Assembly (NCBI GenBank): GCA_964647705.1
Contig: CAZYIW010000004.1
Location: forward strand, 1-53,889
Direction: 5' to 3'
Origin: CAZYIW01 sp964647705
GTDB taxonomy: Bacteria; Pseudomonadota; Gammaproteobacteria; PS1; Pseudothioglobaceae
DNA length: 53,889 nucleotides
Shown here: positions 42,745 through 51,264 of the stretch, in pieces
How positions within the stretch are numbered: the stretch's first letter is position 1
Layout of the letters: every line of letters starts with the position of its first letter
Notes under the pieces: model-generated
Database searches by the model: none
What the model was told of the DNA's origin: nothing
Seen by the model: only the letters and a program-made list of their open reading frames with translations
Position numbers and translations under genes: made by a program

Positions 42745-44379
42745 ATGTCAGCAAAAGATGTAAAGTTTGGCTCTGAAGCCAGAAATTTAATGCTAGATGG
42801 TGTCAACACCCTAGCAGACGCGGTAAAAGTTACCCTAGGTCCAAAAGGAAGAAATGTTGTATTAGATAAGTCTTTTGGTGCGCCAAATATCACCAAAGAC
42901 GGCGTATCGGTTGCTCAAGAAATTGAACTTGAAGGCAAATTCGAAAACATGGGCGCACAAATGGTTAAAGAAGTTGCTTCTAAAACCAACGATATTGCAG
43001 GTGATGGTACGACAACCGCAACTGTCTTAGCGCAAGCGCTTGTGGTTGAAGGCGTACGATCAGTTGCTGCAGGCATGAATCCAATGGATCTTAAACGCGG
43101 TATTGATAAAGCCACAACCGCTGCAGTAAAAGCGCTACAAAAACTCTCTCAACCTTGTGATGATTCAACTTCAATTGCTCAAGTAGGTACGATTTCTGCT
43201 AATTCAGATTCATCCGTCGGCGATATTATCGCAAAGGCCATGGATACTGTTGGTAAAGAAGGTGTGATCACTGTTGAAGAAGGTTCAGGTTTAGAAAATG
43301 AACTAGACGTGGTTGAGGGCATGCAATTTGATCGTGGTTATTTGTCACCTTATTTTGTTAACAATCAAGATGCTATGACTGCTGATTTAGAAGCGCCATA
43401 CATTCTTCTACATGATGCTAAGATTACCAACATTAGAGACCTTCTACCAACACTCGAATTGGCACAAAAAGGTGGCAGACCGCTTTTGATTATTGCCGAA
43501 GACATTGAAGGTGAAGCTTTAGCAACATTGGTTGTAAATAACATGCGTGGTGTTGTCAAAGTTGCTGCAGTAAAAGCACCAGGTTTTGGTGACCGTAGAA
43601 AAGCCATGCTCGCAGATATTGCTGTTTTAACTGGTGGTACTGTGGTTTCTGAAGAAGTTGGCCTGTCTCTTGAAGGTGTAACTGAAGAAATTCTAGGTAA
43701 TGCTAAGCGTATTGAAGTAGGCAAAGAAAACACAGTTGTTGTGGATGGTGCTGGCACCAAAGAAGCCATTGATGGTCGCGTGGCGCAAATCCGATCACAA
43801 ATTGAAACAACAACTTCTGAATATGACAAAGAAAAACTCTCAGAGCGTTTGGCCAAACTCTCTGGCGGTGTTGCAGTCATCAAAGTGGGTGCAGCCACAG
43901 AAGTTGAAATGAAAGAGAAAAAAGATCGCGTTGATGATGCACTTCACGCCACACGCGCGGCAGTTGAGGAAGGTGTTGTCCCTGGCGGTGGTGTTGCATT
44001 GATTCGTGCAATCAATGAGATGAAAAAACTAAAAGGCGATAACGACGATCAAGATGTTGGTATTGCGATCACTAAACGCGCTATGGAAGCGCCACTTCGT
44101 CAAATTGTCACTAACGGTGGTAACGAAGCATCGGTTGTTTTAAATGAGGTTGCTGGTGGTAAAGGCAACTTTGGTTATAACGCGGGCACAGAAGAATATG
44201 GCGACATGCTTAAAATGGGTATTTTGGATCCAACCAAAGTCACCCGTGCAGCATTGCAACACGCTGCAAGTATTTCGGCTCTGATGATTACAACTGAGGC
44301 TATGATTACCGATATCCCTCAGGATGAATCTGCTGCACCTGCAGCGCCAGATATGGGCGGTATGGGCGGTATGATGTAG
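42745..44379 (+). CDS. groEL: Chaperonin GroEL
   Basis: ATP-driven folding chamber subunit of 544 residues. The ATP-hydrolysis Asp is D87 in AGDGTTTATVLA; the sequence is collinear with E. coli GroEL and ends in the flexible GGMGGMM tail. It has a strong AAGGAG ribosome site. A short C/G hairpin (44386-44407) follows the stop and may protect the mRNA end. A 177-codon open frame on the opposite strand is a shadow. Confidence 0.98.
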   Translation: MSAKDVKFGSEARNLMLDGVNTLADAVKVTLGPKGRNVVLDKSFGAPNITKDGVSVAQEIELEGKFENMGAQMVKEVASKTNDIAGDGTTTATVLAQALVVEGVRSVAAGMNPMDLKRGIDKATTAAVKALQKLSQPCDDSTSIAQVGTISANSDSSVGDIIAKAMDTVGKEGVITVEEGSGLENELDVVEGMQFDRGYLSPYFVNNQDAMTADLEAPYILLHDAKITNIRDLLPTLELAQKGGRPLLIIAEDIEGEALATLVVNNMRGVVKVAAVKAPGFGDRRKAMLADIAVLTGGTVVSEEVGLSLEGVTEEILGNAKRIEVGKENTVVVDGAGTKEAIDGRVAQIRSQIETTTSEYDKEKLSERLAKLSGGVAVIKVGAATEVEMKEKKDRVDDALHATRAAVEEGVVPGGGVALIRAINEMKKLKGDNDDQDVGIAITKRAMEAPLRQIVTNGGNEASVVLNEVAGGKGNFGYNAGTEEYGDMLKMGILDPTKVTRAALQHAASISALMITTEAMITDIPQDESAAPAAPDMGGMGGMM

Positions 44380-44510
44380 ATTCGTCGCCGGTTTTTTTAA
44401 AACGGCGCTGTTGTTTAAGTTTACTTGGGTTATTTGATTTATTTAAATACCTTGGTTAAATTTTAAAAACCGCTTCATAGAAAGAAAAAAACCTTATAAG
44501 CTCAGTAAAT

Positions 44511-44542
44511 AAAAAAGCTCCGTTTTTACGGGGCTTTTTTTT
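44511..44542 (+). terminator. Intrinsic terminator of the groESL operon
   Basis: AAAAAAGCTCCG, loop TTTTTA, CGGGGCTTTTTTTT: a stem of about 11 pairs with one G-T, followed by eight T. It lies 131 bases after groEL and 41 before parE. Confidence 0.85.
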
Positions 44543-44562
44543 GGTATGATATTTTGCAAAAT
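44542..44562 (+). promoter_or_regulatory. Possible extended -10 promoter and palindrome before parE
   Basis: TGGTATGAT (44542-44550) fits the extended -10 form TGnTATnaT; no good -35 is present because the groEL terminator occupies that place. Immediately after it lies the perfect palindrome ATTTTGCAAAAT (44551-44562), at the expected transcript start, 21 bases before the parE ATG. Confidence 0.4.
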
Positions 44563-44582
44563 GAATTCTTGGGCTTTATTTA

Positions 44583-46466
44583 ATGAGTAGTTATGACGCC
44601 TCTTCCATTGAGGTATTAACAGGTTTAGAGCCGGTGCGTAAACGCCCCGGTATGTATACTGAAACCGAAAGGCCTAACCACCTAGCTCAAGAAGTGATCG
44701 ACAATAGTGTTGACGAAGCGGTGGCTGGCTTTGGCTCAAAAATCGACGTGGTTTTATACAAAGACGGTTCTTTGTCGGTTGAAGATAATGGTCGAGGCAT
44801 GCCGGTTGATATTCACCCTAAAGAAGGCAAACCTGGTGTTGAAGTTATCCTTTCTAAGCTCCATGCTGGTGGTAAATTTTCCAACGATTCTTATCAATTC
44901 TCTGGTGGACTCCATGGTGTGGGTGTTTCAGTGGTTAATGCGCTGTCAAGTACAGTTGAGATTTGGATTAAACGCGATGGTAAGAAATTTTTTATGTCTT
45001 TTGCCAATGGCGCTAAAAAGACAGATTTAGAACAAATTGATAGCGTTGGTAAGCGCAACACAGGCACACTACTGCGTTTTGTCCCCGACCCACAATTCTT
45101 TGACACAGTTAAATTCTCTGTTAGCAAACTCAGACACAATCTAAGATCCAAAGCGGTTCTATGCCCCGGATTAGAGATTAATTTTTATAACGAAGCTGAT
45201 GATACAAAAGACAAATGGCTCTATGAAGAAGGCTTAAAAGACTATCTTTCAACCGCACTAAACGGTTTGGAATGTATTCCTAGCGCACCGTTTGTAATTA
45301 ATTTTAAATCTAGCGAACAAGAGCTACATGCTGCACTCACTTGGACAGAAAACGCCTCTAATATGGTGGTTGAAAGCTATGTAAACTTAATTCCCACTAT
45401 TGGTGGTGGTACCCATGTTAATGGTCTGCGTTCAGGACTGACTGAAGCTTTAAAAGAATTTTGTGAATTTAGAAATCTGATTCCTAAAAATATTAAGCTC
45501 ACACCAGACGATGTGTGGCAAAAAATCGCCTATGTTTTGTCTATTAAAATGCTTGATCCACAATTCTCAGGCCAAACAAAAGAAAGACTCTCTTCCAGAG
45601 AATCTGCAAGTTTTGTTTCTAACACGACTAAAGATGCTTTTAGTTTGTGGCTTAACCAACACACTAATGAGGCGGAGAAAATTGCCGAATTGGCCATTCT
45701 CAATGCTCAGTCTCGACTCAAAACCACCAAAAAAGTGGTGCGAAAAAAAGTCGTCAGTGGCCCTGCCCTACCTGGCAAGCTCTCCGATTGCACCAGTAGT
45801 GATTTAGATCAGGCTGAGGTTTTTTTGGTTGAAGGTGATTCTGCCGGTGGTTCTGCCAAACAAGCCAGAGATAAAGAATACCAAGCCATTTTGCCACTTC
45901 GAGGAAAAATTTTAAACACCTGGGAGGTAGATTCAGAACAAGTGCTGGCTTCTAATGAGATACATGACATTAGTGTTGCTATTGGCTTAGAACCTGATAA
46001 CGAAGATCTAACAGGCCTTAGATATGGCAAGATATGTATCTTGGCTGATGCTGACTCAGATGGTGCACACATTGCAACATTGATTTGTGCCCTTTTTGTT
46101 AAGCACTTCCCAAAACTGGTTAAGGCGGGTCATGTCTTTGTTGCCATGCCACCCCTTTATCGAATAGATGCTGGCAAACAAGTATTTTATGCGCTGGATG
46201 ATGCAGAGCGTGATGCAACCATTGACAAAATTCAAAAAGAAAATAAGCGCATCAAAATCCAAGTGCAACGTTTCAAAGGTTTGGGTGAGATGAACCCTTC
46301 TCAACTTCGAGAAACCACAATGCACCCAGATACGCGTCGATTGGTGCAACTCACTTTAGACAATCCACTCCAAACCACACAAACCATGGACATGCTGTTG
46401 AGTAAAAAGCGTGCGCCAGATCGCAAAAGCTGGCTAGAACAAAAAGGCAATCTGGCTAATGTCTAA
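44583..46466 (+). CDS. parE: DNA topoisomerase IV subunit B ParE
   Basis: ATPase subunit that with ParC decatenates sister chromosomes. The 627 residues match ParE (630), not GyrB (about 800). GHKL motifs are VIDNSVDEAVAGF and GGLHGVGVSVVNAL. The Toprim part has VEGDSAGGSAKQARDKEYQA and DADSDGAHI. The tail ends in KKRAPDRKSWLEQKGN, a ParE signature. It overlaps queC by eight bases; parC is not in this window. Confidence 0.95.
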   Translation: MSSYDASSIEVLTGLEPVRKRPGMYTETERPNHLAQEVIDNSVDEAVAGFGSKIDVVLYKDGSLSVEDNGRGMPVDIHPKEGKPGVEVILSKLHAGGKFSNDSYQFSGGLHGVGVSVVNALSSTVEIWIKRDGKKFFMSFANGAKKTDLEQIDSVGKRNTGTLLRFVPDPQFFDTVKFSVSKLRHNLRSKAVLCPGLEINFYNEADDTKDKWLYEEGLKDYLSTALNGLECIPSAPFVINFKSSEQELHAALTWTENASNMVVESYVNLIPTIGGGTHVNGLRSGLTEALKEFCEFRNLIPKNIKLTPDDVWQKIAYVLSIKMLDPQFSGQTKERLSSRESASFVSNTTKDAFSLWLNQHTNEAEKIAELAILNAQSRLKTTKKVVRKKVVSGPALPGKLSDCTSSDLDQAEVFLVEGDSAGGSAKQARDKEYQAILPLRGKILNTWEVDSEQVLASNEIHDISVAIGLEPDNEDLTGLRYGKICILADADSDGAHIATLICALFVKHFPKLVKAGHVFVAMPPLYRIDAGKQVFYALDDAERDATIDKIQKENKRIKIQVQRFKGLGEMNPSQLRETTMHPDTRRLVQLTLDNPLQTTQTMDMLLSKKRAPDRKSWLEQKGNLANV

Positions 46467-47133
46467 AGCGATTGTGCTGCTTTCTGGTGGGCTCGATTCC
46501 ACCACCACGCTGGCCATCGCTAAATCACAAGGATTTGATTGTTACGCCCTAAGCTTTGATTATGGACAAAAGCAAAACGCTGAACTTGATTCAGCCGAAA
46601 AAATTGCCAAACAGTTTGGGGTAATTGAACATCGGATTATGCGTATTTCACTCTCAGATATTGGTGGATCCGCCTTGACTGATGAAAAAATTGACGTGCC
46701 AACTTTTACAGGCTCTGATGAGATACCCATCACCTACGTGCCTGCAAGAAATACGGTGTTTTTATCCCTCGCTTTGGCTTGGGCTGAGGTTTTAGATGCG
46801 CAAAATATCTTTATCGGTGTCAATGCACTGGATTATTCAGGTTACCCAGATTGTCGCCCAGAATATATTAAAGCTTATGAAAAAATGGCCAATTTAGCCA
46901 CCAAACAAGGTGTGGAGGGAAAATCACTCAAAATTAACACGCCACTGATATCGCTTAAAAAATCACAAATTATTGAAAAAGGCCTATCGTTAGGCATTGA
47001 TTATGCCCTAACCACAAGTTGTTATCAGGCTAATGATAAAGGCGAAGCCTGCGGTGTTTGTGATGCCTGTACATATCGAAAAATGGGTTTTGAAAAAGCC
47101 AATATTGCCGATCCAACGCGATATCAATCTTGA
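46459..47133 (+). CDS. queC: 7-cyano-7-deazaguanine synthase QueC
   Basis: Makes preQ0 for queuosine tRNA modification. It has 224 residues. The ATP PP-loop is LLSGGLDSTTTLA near the start, and the zinc ligands are C188, C198, C201 and C204 (the last three in ACGVCDACTYRK). It overlaps parE by eight bases, an unrelated partner. A short T-run follows, but no clear terminator. Confidence 0.96.
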   Translation: MSKAIVLLSGGLDSTTTLAIAKSQGFDCYALSFDYGQKQNAELDSAEKIAKQFGVIEHRIMRISLSDIGGSALTDEKIDVPTFTGSDEIPITYVPARNTVFLSLALAWAEVLDAQNIFIGVNALDYSGYPDCRPEYIKAYEKMANLATKQGVEGKSLKINTPLISLKKSQIIEKGLSLGIDYALTTSCYQANDKGEACGVCDACTYRKMGFEKANIADPTRYQS

Positions 47134-47216
47134 TGAATTTTTTTTAAAAAAACCACTTGCATAGGCACTTTTTAAAGATAAAATGATAATTTTTTTAACT
47201 AGCAAGGAAATAACAA

Positions 47217-47447
47217 ATGAGTAGTATTGAGGAAAGAGTGAAGTCAGTCGTGGCTGAGCAATTAGATGTCAGTGGTGATATTGACAATAACGCTTCTTTT
47301 ATTGATGATTTAGGTGCAGACTCTCTGGATACTGTGGAATTGGTAATGTCTCTTGAAGAAGAGTTTGATTGTGAAATTCCAGATGATGAAGCTGAAAATA
47401 TTACAACCGTTCAACAAGCTATTGACTACGTTAACAACAATTTGTAA
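47217..47447 (+). CDS. acpP: Acyl carrier protein
   Basis: Carrier of growing acyl chains, 76 residues, acidic. The phosphopantetheine Ser is S36 in LGADSLDTVEL. The AAGGA ribosome site is ten bases upstream. A Cys replaces the usual Thr in EFDCEIPDDEAE, a harmless difference. The 83-base upstream region has TTGCAT and GATAAT elements, but with non-standard spacing. Confidence 0.97.
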   Translation: MSSIEERVKSVVAEQLDVSGDIDNNASFIDDLGADSLDTVELVMSLEEEFDCEIPDDEAENITTVQQAIDYVNNNL

Positions 47448-47475
47448 TTTCCACCTTGTTTAACAAAACAATTAA

Positions 47476-47507
47476 GGCGCTGTTTTCAAGGATTCAGCGC
47501 CTTTTTT
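47476..47507 (+). terminator. Intrinsic terminator between acpP and fabF
   Basis: GGCGCTG (47476-47482), a 12-base loop and CAGCGCC (47495-47501), then TTTTTT. It is a perfect 7-bp G+C-rich stem. It ends 14 bases before the fabF ATG. Confidence 0.9.
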
Positions 47508-47521
47508 AATTATCTTTGATC

Positions 47522-48915
47522 ATGAGCAAAAAAAGAGTCGTTATCACGGGTTTGGGCATGGTTTGCCCTGTTGGTTTAAATGTTAAACAGTCTTGGGATA
47601 ATATCCTTGCTGGAAAATCTGGTATCGCCACTTTAACCAACCTAGACACCGAGGGGCAATCAGTCACCTTTGGCGGTTCAGTTAAAGATTTTGATATCAA
47701 AGACTATATCAGCCCTAAAGAGGCTAAAAAAATGGATGTTTTTATCCATTATGGCATGGCNNNNNNNNNNNNNNNNNNNNNNNNNNNNNNNNNNNNNNNN
47801 NNNNNNNNNNNNNNNNNNNNNNNNNNNNNNNNNNNNNNNNNNNNNNNNNNNNNNNNNNNNATATCAGCCCTAAAGAGGCTAAAAAAATGGATGTTTTTAT
47901 CCATTATGGCATGGCCGCTGGTATTCAAGCCATTGAAGATTCAGGTATTGAGGTTACTGATCAAAATGCACAGCGCATTGGCGTGGCCATCGGTGCTGGT
48001 ATCGGTGGGCTTGGTACCATTGAAAAAACCGCAGACATTTTTAGAGAAAAAGGCGCTAAACGCATCTCTCCTTTCTTTGTACCCTCTTCTATTATTAATA
48101 TGGTTTCAGGTAATTTGTCAATTAAATACGGCATGAAAGGGCCTAATTTTGCCATTGTAACTGCCTGTACCACAGGTACACACAATATTGGTGATGCTGC
48201 CCGTTTGATTGAATATGGTGACGCTGATGTGATGGTTGCAGGTGGTGCTGAGATGTCGACTACAAATTGTGGCTTGGGTGGGTTTGCTGCCGCGCGCGCA
48301 CTTTCCACTCGTAATGACTCCCCACAAACAGCTTCACGCCCATGGGATAAAGACCGCGATGGTTTTGTTTTGGGTGACGGTTCGGGTGTTGTGGTGCTAG
48401 AAGAATTTGAGCACGCTAAAGCACGGGGTGCTAATATATACGCTGAGGTATCAGGCTATGGCATGAGTGGTGATGCTTATCATATGACCTTGCCTTCTAA
48501 AGGGGGTGAAGGTGCAGCCAGATGTATGACAAATGCTCTTAACAATGCAAGCATCAATCCTGAACAAATTGATTATATCAATGCGCATGGAACATCAACT
48601 CCAGCTGGAGATCAGGCAGAAACGGATGCCGCTAAATTAGCACTGGGTGATCATGCTTATGATATTGTGATGAGTTCAACCAAATCAATGACAGGTCATT
48701 TATTAGGGGCTGCAGGCGGTATTGAAGCAATCTTTACTGCATTGGCTATCCGTGATCAAGTGGCACCACCAACGATTAATATCTTTAATCAAGATGAAGG
48801 ATGCGATTTAGACTACGCAGCCAACGAGGCTCGAGAGATGAAGATTGAACACGCCATTTCCAATTCATTTGGTTTTGGCGGAACCAACGGTTCAATCCTG
48901 CTGTCAAAAATCTAG
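47522..48915 (+). CDS. fabF: 3-oxoacyl-ACP synthase II FabF, split by an assembly gap
   Basis: Condensing enzyme of fatty acid elongation. The start is MSKKRVVITGLGMVCPVG. The catalytic Cys is in TACTTGTHNIG, the two His in NAHGTSTPAGD and TKSMTGHLLGAAGG. 100 N (47761-47860) plus a 55-base duplication break the frame; removing them gives 412 residues, the normal FabF length (about 413). There is no ribosome site between the acpP terminator and the ATG, so expression depends on read-through and perhaps on AGGA inside the terminator loop. Convergent with a small minus-strand gene. Confidence 0.93.
47706..47915. other. Assembly gap with 55-bp flanking duplication (fabF)
   Basis: 100 N at 47761-47860; the 55 bases before (47706-47760) recur exactly after (47861-47915). 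The same gap size and duplication length as in lipB show a systematic contig-join artefact rather than a repeat in the genome. Confidence 0.95.
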
Positions 48916-48931
48916 TTTTTTTCGTTTTTAA

Positions 48932-49147
48932 TTATTTTTGAACTTCTAAATCAACGCCTTGGATTTTATCGGCGTCTTCAATCAATTCTTTAGAGAAATC
49001 ATAAATCTTAATAGCGCCATTTTGAATACTGTGAAGCGCAGCCTCTTTATTCACCACTAACGCCCATTCGCTTTCATTGGCTTTAAACTGAACAGCCCCA
49101 CCGATAAGTGCCAATACAATAACAACACCTAATAAAAATTTAATCAT
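48932..49147 (-). CDS. Small membrane-anchored protein, function unknown
   Basis: 71 residues. The N-terminal membrane segment is MIKFLLGVVIVLALIGGAV; the rest (about 20-71) is a short hydrophilic domain, probably periplasmic, with AALHSIQNGAIKIYDFSKELIEDAD. A GGAG ribosome site lies eight bases before the ATG, which supports a real gene. I recognise no family. It is convergent with fabF. Confidence 0.65.
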   Translation of the reverse strand: MIKFLLGVVIVLALIGGAVQFKANESEWALVVNKEAALHSIQNGAIKIYDFSKELIEDADKIQGVDLEVQK

Positions 49148-49538
49148 TAATGATCTCCAAATAAATAAAAATTATGGTGGGTATTTTACCTACGAATAGC
49201 CACCTTCACTTGATTTTAATAATGCATCAATCTTAGATTTTAAACTTAAGATTTTTATGTCGATTCATCAAATCTACACTTTGGTCAAACTCTAGAATAT
49301 TGTGCTTATAAACCTAAACCTCACCTATATAGCCAAAATTTTATTGTGTTACTTTGTTTAAAACTTGTAAGGATTGGAGTTATTCACTTCATCGATTATT
49401 TTCATCATTTGAAAAAACCCTTTTCATTTTAAGTGTATAAGCGTATTATCAAAGAACGGCTTGAAGAAAAACGCATCCTATTTTTCAAATAAGTTGTATT
49501 CTTTGAGTTTGTTTTTTATAACATATGAGGAGATAAAT
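49148..49538. other. Intergenic region upstream of dctP
   Basis: 391 bases without a supported gene. It holds the divergent start regions of the small membrane protein and dctP, and an inverted repeat AATCTTA/TAAGATT (49229-49253). The dctP ribosome site GAGGAGA is at its right end. No consensus sigma-70 or sigma-54 promoter stands out. An open frame extends dctP upstream to 49461, but the signal peptide and ribosome site favour 49539. Confidence 0.5.
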
Positions 49539-50546
49539 ATGAAAAAAATGACAATAACGCTTGGGGTTATTGCAATAACCGCACTTGCTTCCAGTGGTTC
49601 GGTTTTGGCAAAATGTGATGCGGGTGAGACTGTAATTAAATTTTCACATGTAACCAATACTGACAGACATCCTAAAGGCATTGCGGCAACGCTACTTGCC
49701 AAAAGGGTCAATGAAGAAATGAACGGTAGAGCCTGCATGGAGGTTTATCCAAACTCTACGCTTTATAATGATAATAAAGTGCTAGAAGCGCTATTAAATG
49801 GCGATGTTCAATTAGCCGCCCCTTCTTTATCAAAATTTGAGAAGTTCACTAAGCAGTTTAGAATTTTTGACTTGCCATTCATGTTTAAAAATGTGGATGC
49901 TGTGAATGATTTTCAAAATTCACCCAAAGGTCAGGCAATGAAAGATTCAATGCAAAGAAGAGGCTTGCAAGGTTTGGCTTTTTGGCACAACGGCATGAAA
50001 CAAATGTCTGCCAATGTTCCACTGAACAAACCATCTGATGCGAAAGGCAAAAAGTTCCGTGTCATGTCGTCTGATGTTTTGGTTGCTCAAATGAAAGCAC
50101 TGGGTGGATCTCCTCAAAAAATGTCCTTTTCAGAGGTGTATGGCGGTCTTCAGCAAGGTGTTGTTGATGGGCAAGAAAACACTTGGTCTAATATCTATGG
50201 CAAAAAGTTTTTTGAGGTACAAGATGGCATTACTGAAACCAATCATGGCATCTTAGATTATCTCTTAGTCACCTCCGTTGACTTCTTAGACAGTTTGCCA
50301 AGCTCAACCAGAAATCAGTTTTTAAGAATTGTCGACGAAGTAACTGAAACTCGAAACAGCGAATCTTTTGCAGTAAACCAAAAGAACCGTCAATTAATTC
50401 TTGATGCTGGTGGCACCATTCGTACATTAACCCCTCAACAAAGACAAGTATGGGTTGATGTAATGAAACCTGTCTGGCAACAATTTAAGGACGACGTTGG
50501 TCAAGACAACATTGACTACGCGCAACATATAAATAATCGCCATTAA
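49539..50546 (+). CDS. dctP: TRAP transporter substrate-binding protein DctP
   Basis: Periplasmic binding protein of 335 residues for organic acids, probably C4-dicarboxylates. Signal peptide about 1-25 (MKKMTITLGVIAITALASSG, cleaved after VLA). Family blocks are HVTNTDRHPKGIAATLLAKRV, the substrate Arg in KKFRVMSSDVL, EVYGGLQQGVVDGQENTW and ITETNHGILDYL. A strong GAGGAGA site precedes the ATG. The first gene of dctPQM; a terminator directly follows, favouring excess binding protein. The exact substrate is not readable from sequence. Confidence 0.93.
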   Translation: MKKMTITLGVIAITALASSGSVLAKCDAGETVIKFSHVTNTDRHPKGIAATLLAKRVNEEMNGRACMEVYPNSTLYNDNKVLEALLNGDVQLAAPSLSKFEKFTKQFRIFDLPFMFKNVDAVNDFQNSPKGQAMKDSMQRRGLQGLAFWHNGMKQMSANVPLNKPSDAKGKKFRVMSSDVLVAQMKALGGSPQKMSFSEVYGGLQQGVVDGQENTWSNIYGKKFFEVQDGITETNHGILDYLLVTSVDFLDSLPSSTRNQFLRIVDEVTETRNSESFAVNQKNRQLILDAGGTIRTLTPQQRQVWVDVMKPVWQQFKDDVGQDNIDYAQHINNRH

Positions 50547-50554
50547 AAAATGAC

Positions 50555-50583
50555 AAAGGGTGCAGATAATGCACCCTTTTTTT
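50555..50583 (+). terminator. Intrinsic terminator between dctP and dctQ
   Basis: AAAGGGTGC, loop AGATAAT, GCACCCTTTTTTT: a perfect stem of nine pairs with a T-run. It ends ten bases before the dctQ ATG. Confidence 0.9.
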
Positions 50584-50592
50584 AATTTTAAA

Positions 50593-51264
50593 ATGAGTAG
50601 AATCGATAACATCGAAGAAACGTTAATTGCTTTTTTATTGGGTGCCATGACCATTGCCACCTTTAGTAATGTCATAGCACGTTATGTTTTCAATTCAAAT
50701 ATTCTTTGGGCGCTAGAACTGACCGTATTTTTGTTTGCTTGGTTGGTGTTACTTGGCGCTTCTTATTTAATTAAAAAAAACGCCCATCTTGGTGTTGATA
50801 TTTTGATCAACAATCTCTCTCCAAACAATAGAAGAATATTGGGTTTAATTGCCGTTTTCTTTTGCCTATTGTTTAGCTTTTTAATGCTCAAAGGCGCTTG
50901 GGATTATTGGGCAAACTTTGCCAATCTGCCAGCCACTGAGGGTAGGTGGTTTCCCACTGGCTTTGAACAAAATTATCGAGACAAGGGTTGGTATGAGGTC
51001 AATGATATTCCTCTGCCTTTTGTGCTTGAGTGGATGGAGAATGTATTCAACCAAGGGGAAGAATACGAAAAAATTCCAAGATTGATTCCATATATTGTGC
51101 TCCCCTTGTCTATGTTTTTACTTTTTTTTCGTTTCCTGCAATCGGCCATTGCTATTTATAAAGGAGAACAAGACCGACTAATTTCCAATCATGAATTGGA
51201 AGGTGAAACCGATGAGCTAAAAAAAGAACTTGAAGAAGATCCATCGCTTGGAGACAAACAATAA
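50593..51264 (+). CDS. dctQ: TRAP transporter small permease DctQ
   Basis: 223-residue inner-membrane subunit with four predicted membrane segments (about 8-28, 38-60, 81-101, 162-182). The usual DctQ is about 160-170 residues; here a soluble loop of about 55 residues (107-161) is inserted between segments 3 and 4, and an acidic C-tail (191-223) is added. An in-frame GTG upstream (50560) lies in the terminator and is not credible. Shares TAATG with dctM. Confidence 0.88.
   Translation: MSRIDNIEETLIAFLLGAMTIATFSNVIARYVFNSNILWALELTVFLFAWLVLLGASYLIKKNAHLGVDILINNLSPNNRRILGLIAVFFCLLFSFLMLKGAWDYWANFANLPATEGRWFPTGFEQNYRDKGWYEVNDIPLPFVLEWMENVFNQGEEYEKIPRLIPYIVLPLSMFLLFFRFLQSAIAIYKGEQDRLISNHELEGETDELKKELEEDPSLGDKQ

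Noticed and set aside
43365..43898. 177-codon open frame opposite groEL
   Set aside because: A shadow of groEL codon usage; no family resemblance.
47516..48136. Chimeric frame running through the N-gap of fabF
   Set aside because: It joins two reading frames of the same duplicated sequence and is produced by the gap.
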